Below are positions 43,870 to 51,450 of a stretch of 64,000 nt of DNA, piece by piece (position 1 is the stretch's first letter; every line of letters begins with the position of its first letter). The stretch is taken from assembly GCA_964478515.1 (NCBI GenBank), contig CAYZIL010000009.1:1-64000 (forward strand). The letters run 5' to 3'. The stretch is from HGM13233 sp964478515. Its GTDB lineage: Bacteria; Bacillota; Clostridia; Oscillospirales; Ruminococcaceae. Below the pieces are notes generated by a model. It saw only the letters and a program-made list of their open reading frames with translations. It did not search any database and was not told the origin of the DNA. The translations under genes were made by a program, and so were the position numbers.

Positions 43870-44591
43870 TATATACCCCCAAAGCGCCTCTTCCGCGCCG
43901 AAAATTCTTCGATGGCCTTGTCGAGCTTTTTAGGCGTGAAATCGGGCCAGAGAGTGTCCATATAAACGAATTCACTGTAAGCGCACTGCCAGAGCAGAAA
44001 ATTTGAAATGCGGTGTTCCCCGCTCGGACGCAAAATCATGTCGACTTCCGGCTGGCCTGCCGAATATAAAAAAGCGGAAAAGGAGCTCTCGTCAACATCT
44101 TCCGCCGTCATCTCGCCGGCGGCGACCTTTTGGGCAATGCTGCGGGCGGCCATGACAATTTCGTCACGGCCGCCGTAGTTGACGCAGATGTTGAGAAACA
44201 GACCGTCGTTGGCGGCGGAAACACTCTCAAGGCGCTCCATTTCGGAAACGATGTCCGGCAGCAGCCGGCTGCGGTCGCCCCAAAAAGTAATTTTTATGTT
44301 CTCGCCCTTAAAGGAGAATGCGTTGCCGATGTACTGGCGCAGCAGGTTCATAATGGAGTCGACCTCGTCCTGAGGTCTTTTCCAGTTCTCGGTGGAAAAG
44401 GCGAATACCGTAACCGCTTTGACGCCAATTTTTTCACAGTAACGGGTAATTTTTTGAAAGACGTCCGCGCCCTTAACATGCCCGGCGGTGCGCGGCAGTC
44501 CGCGCTTTTGCGCCCAGCGGCCGTTGCCGTCCATAATTATGCCGATGTGGCGCGGTATCACTATCTGTTTTTCGCTGTTTGACGCTTCCAA
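43869..44591 (-). CDS. uppS: Undecaprenyl diphosphate synthase
   Basis: 240 aa cis-prenyltransferase. Catalytic Asp in HIGIIMDGNGRWA, then FAFSTENWKRP, FLNICVNYGGRDEI and C-terminal LRPSGEHRISNFLLWQ. It makes the C55 carrier lipid for peptidoglycan. Start is TTG at 44591 with GGAG 7 nt upstream, just after the frr stop. Its substrate IPP comes from the MEP pathway, encoded partly by dxr and ispG in the same operon. Confidence 0.96.
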   Translation of the reverse strand: MEASNSEKQIVIPRHIGIIMDGNGRWAQKRGLPRTAGHVKGADVFQKITRYCEKIGVKAVTVFAFSTENWKRPQDEVDSIMNLLRQYIGNAFSFKGENIKITFWGDRSRLLPDIVSEMERLESVSAANDGLFLNICVNYGGRDEIVMAARSIAQKVAAGEMTAEDVDESSFSAFLYSAGQPEVDMILRPSGEHRISNFLLWQCAYSEFVYMDTLWPDFTPKKLDKAIEEFSARKRRFGGI

Positions 44592-44592
44592 G

Positions 44593-45147
44593 TCAAATCT
44601 CCATAATCTCTTTTTCTTTGCTCTTCATCGTCTCGTCGATCTCGGTGCTCTTGCTGTCGGTCAGCTTTTGGATGTCGCTTTCAAGAGACTTGAGATCGTC
44701 CTCGGTCAATTCGGCGGCCTTTTGCTGCTTTTTAAACTTTTCAACCGCATCGCGGCGAATCGCCCGCAGCGCCACTTTTGCCTCTTCGCCCAGTTTTTTT
44801 ATTTTCTTTGCAATATCTTTGCGCCGCTCTTCCGTAAGCGCCGGAAATACAAGCCGAATAAGCTTACCGTCGTTTTGCGGGTTAATGCCGATGTCAGAGG
44901 TCTGAATTGCCTTTTCTATCGCCTTGATAGTCGACGCGTCCCAGGGCTGAATCACCAGCACGCGCGCTTCGGCAACGGAAACCGCCGCCATTTGGTTAAT
45001 TGGCGTGGGCGTGCCGTAGTAGTCGACATTAAGCTTGTCGAGCACGGCGGCATTGGCGCGGCCGGCACGAATAGCGGCAAAGTCGCTTTTTAGATGCGCT
45101 ACGGTCTTGTCCATTTTTTCGCTGTAGTGAGTTAGCATTTCGTCCAT
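44593..45147 (-). CDS. frr: Ribosome recycling factor
   Basis: 184 aa, the standard RRF length. L-shaped tRNA mimic: helical domain with HLKSDFAAIRAGRANAAVLDKL at its N-terminal side, KDIAKKIKKLGEEAKVALRAIRRDA in the middle, and a helical C terminus. It releases ribosomes after termination together with EF-G. GGAGG 8 nt before the ATG. Directly follows pyrH (3 bp), the conserved order. Confidence 0.97.
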   Translation of the reverse strand: MDEMLTHYSEKMDKTVAHLKSDFAAIRAGRANAAVLDKLNVDYYGTPTPINQMAAVSVAEARVLVIQPWDASTIKAIEKAIQTSDIGINPQNDGKLIRLVFPALTEERRKDIAKKIKKLGEEAKVALRAIRRDAVEKFKKQQKAAELTEDDLKSLESDIQKLTDSKSTEIDETMKSKEKEIMEI

Positions 45148-45150
45148 TTT

Positions 45151-45858
45151 CTATTCCTCCGCAATCAGAGTTCCGATATTTTCACCCTGCACCGCACGCA
45201 CAAGGTTTTTGGGATCATTAATGTCGAACACAAGTATGGGAATGTGGTTGTCGCGGCTCATGGTCGCCGCCGTGCTGTCTATGACCTTTAGGTCCTCTGT
45301 CAACAAGCGCAAAAACGACAGCGAGTCGTATCTGCACGCGTCGGCGAATTTCTTCGGGTCTTTGTCGTAGACGCCGTCGACCATTGTGGCTTTGAAGATG
45401 ACGTCAGCGCCAATTTCGGCCGCGCGCAGTGTCGAGGCGGTGTCGGTGGAAAAGTACGGGCTGCCGGTACCGCAGGCAAAAACGACAACTCTGCCCCTTT
45501 CAAGGTGGTGCAGCGCCCGGCCGCGAATGTAGGGTTCGGCAACCTGCTGCATTGTAAGCGCAGTCATTACCCGCACAGGCACGGAAAGCTTTTCCAGCGC
45601 GTCGGCAATTGACAGCGCGTTAATAACCGTTGCCACCATGCCTATCTGGTCGGCGCGGGTGCGTTCCATTTCGGGATTCTCGCGGCCGCGCCAATAGTTA
45701 CCGCCGCCGACGACTATTCCGACTTCTACGCCGAGATCGTGCATCTCCTTAATTGATTTGCAAATATCGTAAACCACATCATAATCAAGTCCCATCTCCC
45801 GCTCGCCGGCAAGCGCCTCGCCGCTGAGCTTAAGCAAAACTCTTTTATATTTTACCAT
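45151..45858 (-). CDS. pyrH: Uridylate kinase
   Basis: 235 aa amino-acid-kinase-family UMP kinase converting UMP to UDP. KYKRVLLKLSGEAL at the N terminus, VVGGGNYWRG, GTGSPYFSTDTA and KATMVDGVYDKDP motifs are all clear. ATG at 45858 is chosen since the start then lies at the conserved KLSG N terminus; an upstream TTG at 45873 is less likely. Separated from tsf by a terminator. Confidence 0.96.
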   Translation of the reverse strand: MVKYKRVLLKLSGEALAGEREMGLDYDVVYDICKSIKEMHDLGVEVGIVVGGGNYWRGRENPEMERTRADQIGMVATVINALSIADALEKLSVPVRVMTALTMQQVAEPYIRGRALHHLERGRVVVFACGTGSPYFSTDTASTLRAAEIGADVIFKATMVDGVYDKDPKKFADACRYDSLSFLRLLTEDLKVIDSTAATMSRDNHIPILVFDINDPKNLVRAVQGENIGTLIAEE

Positions 45859-45884
45859 ACCTATGACCCCCAATCATATATTAT

Positions 45885-45914
45885 ATATTAACATTCACCG
45901 GGCTGCATTGTAAA
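45885..45914 (-). promoter_or_regulatory. Possible promoter of the pyrH operon
   Basis: Minus strand: TTTACA (45909-45914), 18-bp spacer, TAATAT (45885-45890); a perfect TATAAT overlaps at 45880-45885 but at a 23-bp distance. It lies between the tsf terminator and pyrH, where a promoter is expected. The choice of -10 is uncertain. Confidence 0.38.
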
Positions 45915-45946
45915 GGATAGCGCGACACAAAATAGCGGCCGGCGCA

Positions 45947-45988
45947 ACAAAAAAGGAACACAAAACGGCAGACCGTCCTGTGTTCCTT
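45947..45988 (-). terminator. Terminator of the rpsB-tsf operon
   Basis: Minus strand: 10-bp stem (45979-45988 with 45953-45962) with a second small stem inside, followed by a run of T (complement of 45947-45953). It starts 11 bp after the tsf stop. Confidence 0.85.
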
Positions 45989-45998
45989 CGAAAACAAA

Positions 45999-46901
45999 TT
46001 ATTTCTGCATGCTCGCAACTTCAGCGGCGAAATCTTCCTCGCGCTTTTCAAGACCCTCGCCCTTTTCATAGCGGGTAAAGGCCTTAACGGCTATTTTGCC
46101 GCCGAGCTCTTTGGCTGTGTTTTCAATGTATTTGCCGACAGTTATTTCGCCGTCTTTGACATACGGCTGCTCAAGCAGGCAAACTTCTTTATAATATTTA
46201 TTAATGCGTCCCATGACCATCTTTTCGGCGATGGCGACGGGTTTTCCCTCGTTGAGCGCCTGCTGAGTGAGTATCTCTTTTTCCTCGTCAATAGCGCTGG
46301 CGGGAACTTCGCTCTTGCAGACGTACTGCGGGTTGACGGCGGCTATTTGCATGGCGACGTCTTTGCCGAAAACCTGGAATTCGGGCTTTGCGGCCAGCGC
46401 GGCGTCGGCGTCAAACAGTACCAGAACCGCGTGGGTGCCGCCGCCGTGAATATAGGAAACGGCCGGGCCCTCGTAGCGGACAAAGCGGCGGATTTTGATG
46501 TTCTCGCCGATGGTCTGGATTTTTTCGCGCAGCTCGGACTCAATGTCGCCGGCTCCGGCCTTGCATTTGAGCAAGGCGTCGACGTCGGCGGGCGCGGCGC
46601 TGATAATAGTGTCGGCGCAAAGCGCGACGAAATCGCGGAACGACTCGTTTTTGGCGACGAAGTCGGTTTCGGAGTTGACTTCGATAATAGCGCTGACATT
46701 GCCGCTGACTTTGGCAAAAACCATGCCCTCTGCAGCGATGCGGCCGGATTTTTTCGCCGCCGCGGCAAGTCCCTTTTCGCGCAGAATAATCGTGGCTTTT
46801 TCTATGTCGCCCTCGGCCTCGGTCAGTGCCTTTTTGCAGTCCATCATGCCGCAGCCGGTTGCCTCGCGCAGATTTTTAACGTCAATAGCTGTGAATGACA
46901 T
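45999..46901 (-). CDS. tsf: Elongation factor Ts
   Basis: 300 aa. N-terminal UBA-like domain (KNLREATGCGMMDCKKALTEAEGD) and the EF-Tu-contacting core with SETDFVAKNESF. Nucleotide-exchange factor for EF-Tu. The ATG follows the rpsB stop codon directly, with GGAGG inside the rpsB end. Forms the conserved rpsB-tsf pair. Confidence 0.97.
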   Translation of the reverse strand: MSFTAIDVKNLREATGCGMMDCKKALTEAEGDIEKATIILREKGLAAAAKKSGRIAAEGMVFAKVSGNVSAIIEVNSETDFVAKNESFRDFVALCADTIISAAPADVDALLKCKAGAGDIESELREKIQTIGENIKIRRFVRYEGPAVSYIHGGGTHAVLVLFDADAALAAKPEFQVFGKDVAMQIAAVNPQYVCKSEVPASAIDEEKEILTQQALNEGKPVAIAEKMVMGRINKYYKEVCLLEQPYVKDGEITVGKYIENTAKELGGKIAVKAFTRYEKGEGLEKREEDFAAEVASMQK

Positions 46902-47711
46902 TTACTTTTCCTCCGTAGCGCTGGTTTTCTCCATCTCTTTGCCGAGCTTGTCGCTGTCAATAGCTGCGGCAGCGTCTTCCTCGCTGGCGGGAGCGGTCTC
47001 GACAGCCTGGGGCTCGGCCTCAAACTGGTCGCCCTGGCGGCCTTCAATGCACGCGTCGGCCATGGCGGCGGAAATAAGCCGCACGGCACGGATGGCGTCG
47101 TCGTTGCCGGGAATAATGTGGTCGACCTCGTCGGGGTCGCAGTTGGTGTCGACAATAGCAACAATGGGTATGCCGAGCTTGCGCGCTTCGGCAATGGCGA
47201 TATGCTCTTTGCGGCAATCGACTATAAACAGAGCCGACGGCAGACGGTCCATGTCCTTGACGCCGCCGAGGAATTTTTCCAGCTTCTCTATTTCCTGGTT
47301 GAGCTTGCTGGCCTCTTTTTTGGGCAGCAGGTCAAACGTGCCGTCCTCGCGCATGGTCTTGAGCTGCTCAAGACGGTCAATGCGGCGGCGAATGGTGCGG
47401 AAGTTGGTCAGCATGCCGCCCAGCCAGCGGGCGTTTACATAGTACATGCCGCAGCGGGCAGCCTCTTCTTTAATAGACTCCTGAGCCTGCTTTTTGGTGC
47501 CGACAAACAGGATAGTGCCCTTGGCGGCCACAACGTCGCGAACGTAATTGTAGGCCTCGTCAAGCATCTTTACGGTCTTTTGCAGGTCAACGATGTAGAT
47601 ACCGTTGCGCTCGGTAAAGATATAGGGCGCCATTTTCGGGTTCCAGCGGCGGGTCTGATGTCCGAAATGGACACCGGCTTCCAGCAGCTGCTTCATGGAA
47701 ACAACAGACAT
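46902..47711 (-). CDS. rpsB: 30S ribosomal protein S2
   Basis: 269 aa. MSVVSMKQLLEAGVHFGHQ at the N terminus, RRWNPKM, RNGIYIVDL and GTKKQAQE are diagnostic. The ATG at 47711 has GGAGG 8 nt upstream. The C terminus has a Glu/Ala-rich tail of about 40 residues (VETAPASEEDAAAA), longer than in many S2 proteins. A structured leader and promoter lie just upstream. Confidence 0.97.
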   Translation of the reverse strand: MSVVSMKQLLEAGVHFGHQTRRWNPKMAPYIFTERNGIYIVDLQKTVKMLDEAYNYVRDVVAAKGTILFVGTKKQAQESIKEEAARCGMYYVNARWLGGMLTNFRTIRRRIDRLEQLKTMREDGTFDLLPKKEASKLNQEIEKLEKFLGGVKDMDRLPSALFIVDCRKEHIAIAEARKLGIPIVAIVDTNCDPDEVDHIIPGNDDAIRAVRLISAAMADACIEGRQGDQFEAEPQAVETAPASEEDAAAAIDSDKLGKEMEKTSATEEK

Positions 47712-47739
47712 AATATTTTCCTCCAATTTTTTAATCCTC

Positions 47740-47806
47740 CGCGTGGGCTCGGGACTTGAAGCACCGGTAAAACGACCGCCGGCAAACGCCAAAGTCCACA
47801 CACGCG
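47740..47806 (-). promoter_or_regulatory. Structured 5' leader of rpsB
   Basis: Within the roughly 100-nt untranslated leader, three nested helices can form: CGCGTG/CACGCG (47740-47745 with 47801-47806), GGACTT/AAGTCC (47752-47757 with 47792-47797) and ACCGG/CCGG-type pairing (47764-47768 with 47778-47782). S2-binding autoregulatory leaders are known in several bacterial groups; that this one binds S2 is inference. Confidence 0.42.
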
Positions 47807-47822
47807 TGCGAATTTCCGAATT

Positions 47823-47852
47823 ATTTTACCATAATAACCACTGTCATTGCAA
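47823..47852 (-). promoter_or_regulatory. Promoter of rpsB-tsf
   Basis: Minus strand: -35 TTGCAA (47847-47852) and -10 TAAAAT (47823-47828), 18-bp spacer. The -35 falls in the last codons of ylmC. This gives a leader of about 105 nt before the rpsB ATG. Confidence 0.5.
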
Positions 47853-48095
47853 GTGGTTTTCTTTATTTCTTATATTTATTAGCACAGTATCGTTCCCTAT
47901 CTTCTCAATATCCTTCCATTCGACTTCCATGTCGTTTTCGCGTCCCATAAGACCGAGCAGCTTTTGCCGGCCGTAGATGACTATTTTTTGCACTTTTGCC
48001 TCGCGCTCGTCAAACACCAAATCGTCAATATAACCTATTTTGGCGCCGGAGGACACGTCCACTACTTCCTTTTCCCGCAATTGTCCGAAAAGCAT
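47844..48095 (-). CDS. ylmC: YlmC/YmxH-family sporulation protein (PRC-barrel)
   Basis: 83 aa PRC-barrel-like protein: REKEVVDVSSGAKIGYIDDLVFD, then VQKIVIYGRQKLLGLMGRENDMEVEWKDIEKIGND. This matches the small YlmC/YmxH family annotated as sporulation-associated in Firmicutes. GAGGTG lies 8 nt before the ATG. It follows sigG by 51 bp, so forespore expression with sigG is plausible but not shown. Confidence 0.86.
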   Translation of the reverse strand: MLFGQLREKEVVDVSSGAKIGYIDDLVFDEREAKVQKIVIYGRQKLLGLMGRENDMEVEWKDIEKIGNDTVLINIRNKENHLQ

Positions 48096-48146
48096 AATTA
48101 ATCACCTCAGATAATTATATGCCTTTCAGCACAAAAAAGCACGCAG

Positions 48147-48917
48147 TTAAAGCTGCGACTTTATCTTTTCCAGCGCGCATTTTTCCAAGCGCGAGACCTG
48201 CGCCTGGCTTATGCCGACCGCCTGCGCCACTTGTGTTTGTGTCATGCCTTTCATATAGCGCAGCGACAATATGCGCCGCTCGCGCTCGCCGAGCGCATGC
48301 ATTGCCGCGCGCAGCGACAGCTCGCATATCCAGTCGCCCTCGCTCTCCGTACTGCCGACTTGGTCCATAACATATACCGTGTCACCGCGCTCACAGTACA
48401 GCGGCTCATACAGGGAAACCGGGTCAACCGCCGATTCCAGTGCCATGACTACATCCTGTTCGTCGCAGCCGAGCCCCCGCGCTATCTCTCCGACAGAGGG
48501 CTCGCGGCACAGCTCGTTTTGCAGTTTTTCTCGGCACTGCATTGCGTGGTAGGCAAGTTCGCGCATTGAGCGGCTGACTCTCATCGGGCTGCTGTCGCGC
48601 ATAAAGCGGCGCACCTCACCTATTATCATCGGCACCGCATAGGTGCTGAAACGCACTCCCAGCGTCAGGTCAAAATTGTCTATCGCCTTCATAAGGCCAA
48701 TACAGCCGACTTGAAATAGGTCGTCGGCGGGCTCACCGCGGTTCAAAAAGCGTTGGATAACGCTCAACACCAGCCGCAAATTTCCCTTGACCAGGCGGTC
48801 TCTCGCTGCGCTGTCGCCGCCGCGCGCCGCGGCAATAAGACGCAGCTTTTCCTCTTCGCGCAGCAGCTCGAGCCGGTTGGTGTCGACGCCGCATATCTCC
48901 ACTTTACTGTCGTTCAA
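48147..48917 (-). CDS. sigG: Forespore sigma factor SigG
   Basis: 256 aa sigma-70-family factor. N-terminal KVEICGVDTNRL is the SigG-specific segment; region 2 follows with DDLFQVGCIGLMKAIDNFDLTLGVRFSTYAVPMIIGEVRRFMRD, then regions 3 and 4 (RYMKGMTQTQVAQAVGISQAQVSRLEK). It directs late forespore transcription after engulfment. Start is TTG at 48917 with GGAGG 7-8 nt upstream. Unlike the Bacillus spoIIGA-sigE-sigG order, it is separated from sigE by about 6.2 kb. No SigF-type promoter could be recognised with confidence. Confidence 0.94.
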   Translation of the reverse strand: MNDSKVEICGVDTNRLELLREEEKLRLIAAARGGDSAARDRLVKGNLRLVLSVIQRFLNRGEPADDLFQVGCIGLMKAIDNFDLTLGVRFSTYAVPMIIGEVRRFMRDSSPMRVSRSMRELAYHAMQCREKLQNELCREPSVGEIARGLGCDEQDVVMALESAVDPVSLYEPLYCERGDTVYVMDQVGSTESEGDWICELSLRAAMHALGERERRILSLRYMKGMTQTQVAQAVGISQAQVSRLEKCALEKIKSQL

Positions 48918-49053
48918 AGAAGTCCCTCCGTGTCGTTTCTCCCCTGAAGTATTGACACGGAAAGATGATTTAACTCACTTTACTGTGCTGATTAATTCTC
49001 AATGACCCCAAATTAAACACCTGGCGGCAAGGTGAGAACATATGCCAGCTTGT

Positions 49054-49086
49054 GAGCTTCGCGCCGGCGCGCGATGCTCGTTTTTG
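49054..49086 (+). terminator. Plus-strand terminator-like hairpin with no upstream gene
   Basis: GAGC then, after a T-T mismatch, TCGCGC pairs with GCGCGA and GCTC (49054-49064 with 49069-49079, loop CGGC), followed by GTTTTTG. It is oriented to end plus-strand transcription, yet all annotated genes nearby are on minus. Confidence 0.5.
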
Positions 49087-49183
49087 TTAGCGGCGCCTTT
49101 GTGTTCAGGTAATTTTTTGTTTAGCCAAGCCCGCACAGCAGCGGCTGTTGAGCCCTTTGCCGGGCAAAGAGCACCATGCTAAA

Positions 49184-49226
49184 GCAAAAAACAGCTGCCC
49201 CACGCGCTGAAATGCGCAGGGCAGCT
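49184..49226 (-). terminator. Terminator after the sirtuin gene
   Basis: Minus strand: AGCTGCCC/GGGCAGCT stem (49219-49226 with 49193-49200) enclosing a GCGC/GCGC pair, followed by GTTTTTTG. It lies about 30 bp after the sirtuin stop. Confidence 0.75.
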
Positions 49227-49257
49227 TTTGCAGCAAGCTGTTTTTGTGTATTGCGTT

Positions 49258-49983
49258 TCAGACCTCGAGTTGGGCGAACACTTCGCCTATCTTGTCGCGA
49301 ATGACCAAATTGGCGCTGGCGTCGGCCGCCGTAACCGAGCGGTTAATAAGCACCAGGTGACTGCCGCGAAAATAGCGCAGCAGGCCTGCGGCGGGATAGA
49401 CGCTCAGCGAGGTGCCGCCGACAATAAGCATATCCGCAGCGGATATGGCGCTTATTGCACCCTCCATAACCGTCGTGTCGAGCGGCTCTTCGTACAGCAC
49501 GACGTCTGGCTTTACCACCCCGCCGCAGCTGTCGCAGTAAGGCACACCCTCGCACGCGCGCACGTATTCCCCGTTAAAAAAATTATGGCATTTCATGCAG
49601 TAATTGCGCTTGACTGAGCCGTGCAGTTCAAAGACGTTTTGGCTGCCTGCCTTTTGGTGCAGGCCGTCAATGTTCTGCGTCACGACGGCAAGCAGTCTGC
49701 CGGCGCGCTCAAGTTCGGCAAGTCTCAGGTGCGCCGCATTGGGCTGCGCGTCCGGATAAAGCATTTTCTCCCGGTAAAAGCGGTAGAATTCCTCGGGGTT
49801 TGAGTCGAAGAAAGAGCGGCTGATAATAGTCTCGGGCGGGTAGGCATACTTTTGGTTGTACAGACCGTCCTTCGAGCGGAAGTCGGGTATGCCGCTTTCT
49901 GTGGAGACGCCGGCGCCGCCGAAAAAGACGATCTTGTGCGCGGCGTCGGTCAATTTTTGCAATTTTTGGATCTGTTCGTCCAT
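49258..49983 (-). CDS. Sirtuin-type NAD-dependent protein deacylase
   Basis: 241 aa SIR2-family enzyme removing acyl groups from lysine with NAD. GAGVSTESGIPDFRSKDGLY, QNIDGLHQKAG, catalytic His in ELHGSVK, a zinc site CMKC...CDSCGG, and GTSLSVYPAAG are present. GGAG lies 5-6 nt before the ATG. It follows the DUF4340 gene by 28 bp and may be the last gene of the Gld-like operon. Its link with sporulation is only positional. Confidence 0.94.
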   Translation of the reverse strand: MDEQIQKLQKLTDAAHKIVFFGGAGVSTESGIPDFRSKDGLYNQKYAYPPETIISRSFFDSNPEEFYRFYREKMLYPDAQPNAAHLRLAELERAGRLLAVVTQNIDGLHQKAGSQNVFELHGSVKRNYCMKCHNFFNGEYVRACEGVPYCDSCGGVVKPDVVLYEEPLDTTVMEGAISAISAADMLIVGGTSLSVYPAAGLLRYFRGSHLVLINRSVTAADASANLVIRDKIGEVFAQLEV

Positions 49984-50011
49984 ACTGCTCTCCTTTTGGG
50001 CCGCGCTGCCG

Positions 50012-51448
50012 TCAGCTCAGCGCCTTTATGTAGGCGGCAAGCGTTTCGATATTGCGGGAATTTATCAGCAGCGGCCGTTGTGAGTCTATTTTGCTCGCAT
50101 AAAAACTGTCGTCGTAGGGCGCAAAGCTCAGCGTAACGCTGGGAAAATACTCGTTGTCGCGCTCAAACGTGACTGTAATGTCCGCGTCGGCCAAACTGTA
50201 ATTGCTTTCGAGCGTCGACTGGTACGACAGTCCCACCAAAAAGTTGTAAAATGCGGTAAAGGTCTCGCTGTCCACCTCGCGACCGTTTACTGTGTAAGTA
50301 GAGGTTGTAACGGTGTTGCCGTCGTCATCGCGGGTCAATTCGCGCTCTATTTCCACATTGTAGCTGTCCCCAAAGCAATTAATTGCCATGCTCTGCACGT
50401 CCTCGAGCGCAATGCCGCACACCTGCTCGTAAACAAGGTCGCTGGCTTCGGTCCCGAGCAGTGCTTGCACCGTCTCAGAGTCCATAAAATAGACACAGCG
50501 CGAGCCCGGCTCACACACCGGCGTATAGCCGCCGTCGGTCACCGTGCCGCAGAGCAATACAAATTCGTTTTGGCCGGTGACATTGCCCTCGCTGTCGACT
50601 TCGTTGTATTCCATTGTGATAGTCGCGCTCGGCGAGTCAAGGCCGTAGTCGGCATATTGGGCGGCGCTGCAATTGCTGCTTGCCAGCGCCGAATAGTCAG
50701 TGGACGCGAATGAATTTATCCACGACGACACCCGCGACGAGTCAAGGCCGGTATAGCTGTTGCCTGAACGGACAAACCAGACGAGTTCGCCGGTATAGTC
50801 GGCAGCCGGCTGTCCGTCGGCATAGCGCACCGCCGTCAGCGCAGAGCCGCGCTGTTTTACACTGAAGCTGAGCACGTTGGCTGTCAGCACCGCCGGCACG
50901 CCCTCAAGGTCGGCTAGGTCGTTGAGCACCGCCGTAAACGGCAAGGCCACGTCGTCAATGACCATGTAGATATCCTCGCTGCCGTCGACCGTGCAGTAAT
51001 AGTCGTAGGTGGTCAGATTCTGGTCGCCCAGGCAGACCTTATGGGCGGTCCCGTCTTTCAGCGTTATTTCCACGCTGATTTGCGGCTCGTCCGTGCCGTA
51101 ACGCTGCGGCGGCGACGAAAGTATGCGCTTTGTGCTCAGCGTGCACACGGCGTCGAGCATATCGCTTATCGCTGTTTGAGCCAACGGAAAGTCGGCGTCG
51201 GCGTCGCTGTACCAGACGCCGTCTTTTAACGAGAATGAGGTCGAGTAGCCCTCGTGCTCGTAGCTTAGGGCGACGACGTCGGCGGTTTCCAGCGCGAGGA
51301 TTGACTCGCCCTGGTCTTCGCTCGCCTCACCGTCCTGCTGCGAGTACGGCCACAATTTTAGCACCGCAAACAGCGCGCACAAAACAACTATGCAAACGCC
51401 CAGCATCTTCAAGTTGCGCTTTTGTTTTTCGGCGCGGGTATTTTCCAT
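50012..51448 (-). CDS. DUF4340 domain-containing membrane-anchored protein
   Basis: 478 aa with one N-terminal transmembrane helix (residues about 14-32) and a large extracytoplasmic part made of repeated beta-rich DUF4340 units (for example VVALSYEHEGYSTSFSLKDG and VLSFSVKQRGSALTAVRYADG). DUF4340 proteins are typically encoded with GldA/GldF/GldG-like ABC systems, as here. Function unknown. It follows the GldG-like gene by 2 bp. Confidence 0.83.
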   Translation of the reverse strand: MENTRAEKQKRNLKMLGVCIVVLCALFAVLKLWPYSQQDGEASEDQGESILALETADVVALSYEHEGYSTSFSLKDGVWYSDADADFPLAQTAISDMLDAVCTLSTKRILSSPPQRYGTDEPQISVEITLKDGTAHKVCLGDQNLTTYDYYCTVDGSEDIYMVIDDVALPFTAVLNDLADLEGVPAVLTANVLSFSVKQRGSALTAVRYADGQPAADYTGELVWFVRSGNSYTGLDSSRVSSWINSFASTDYSALASSNCSAAQYADYGLDSPSATITMEYNEVDSEGNVTGQNEFVLLCGTVTDGGYTPVCEPGSRCVYFMDSETVQALLGTEASDLVYEQVCGIALEDVQSMAINCFGDSYNVEIERELTRDDDGNTVTTSTYTVNGREVDSETFTAFYNFLVGLSYQSTLESNYSLADADITVTFERDNEYFPSVTLSFAPYDDSFYASKIDSQRPLLINSRNIETLAAYIKALS

Positions 51449-51450
51449 CC

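Larger units (their letters stand above)
48918..49257. other. Gene-free region between sigG and the sirtuin gene
   Basis: 340 bp without a supportable reading frame. It holds the sirtuin terminator (49184-49226), a plus-strand terminator-like hairpin (49054-49086), a perfect 15-bp dyad CTTTGCC-G-GGCAAAG (49155-49169), and a CTGGC/GCCAG pairing at 49021-49048. A TTGACA lies at 48952-48957 on the plus strand but lacks a matching -10. Confidence 0.6.

Noticed and set aside
48952..48957. Perfect TTGACA on the plus strand divergent from sigG
   Set aside because: No -10-like hexamer occurs at 16-18 bp, so I do not call a promoter even though it could serve the orphan terminator transcript.
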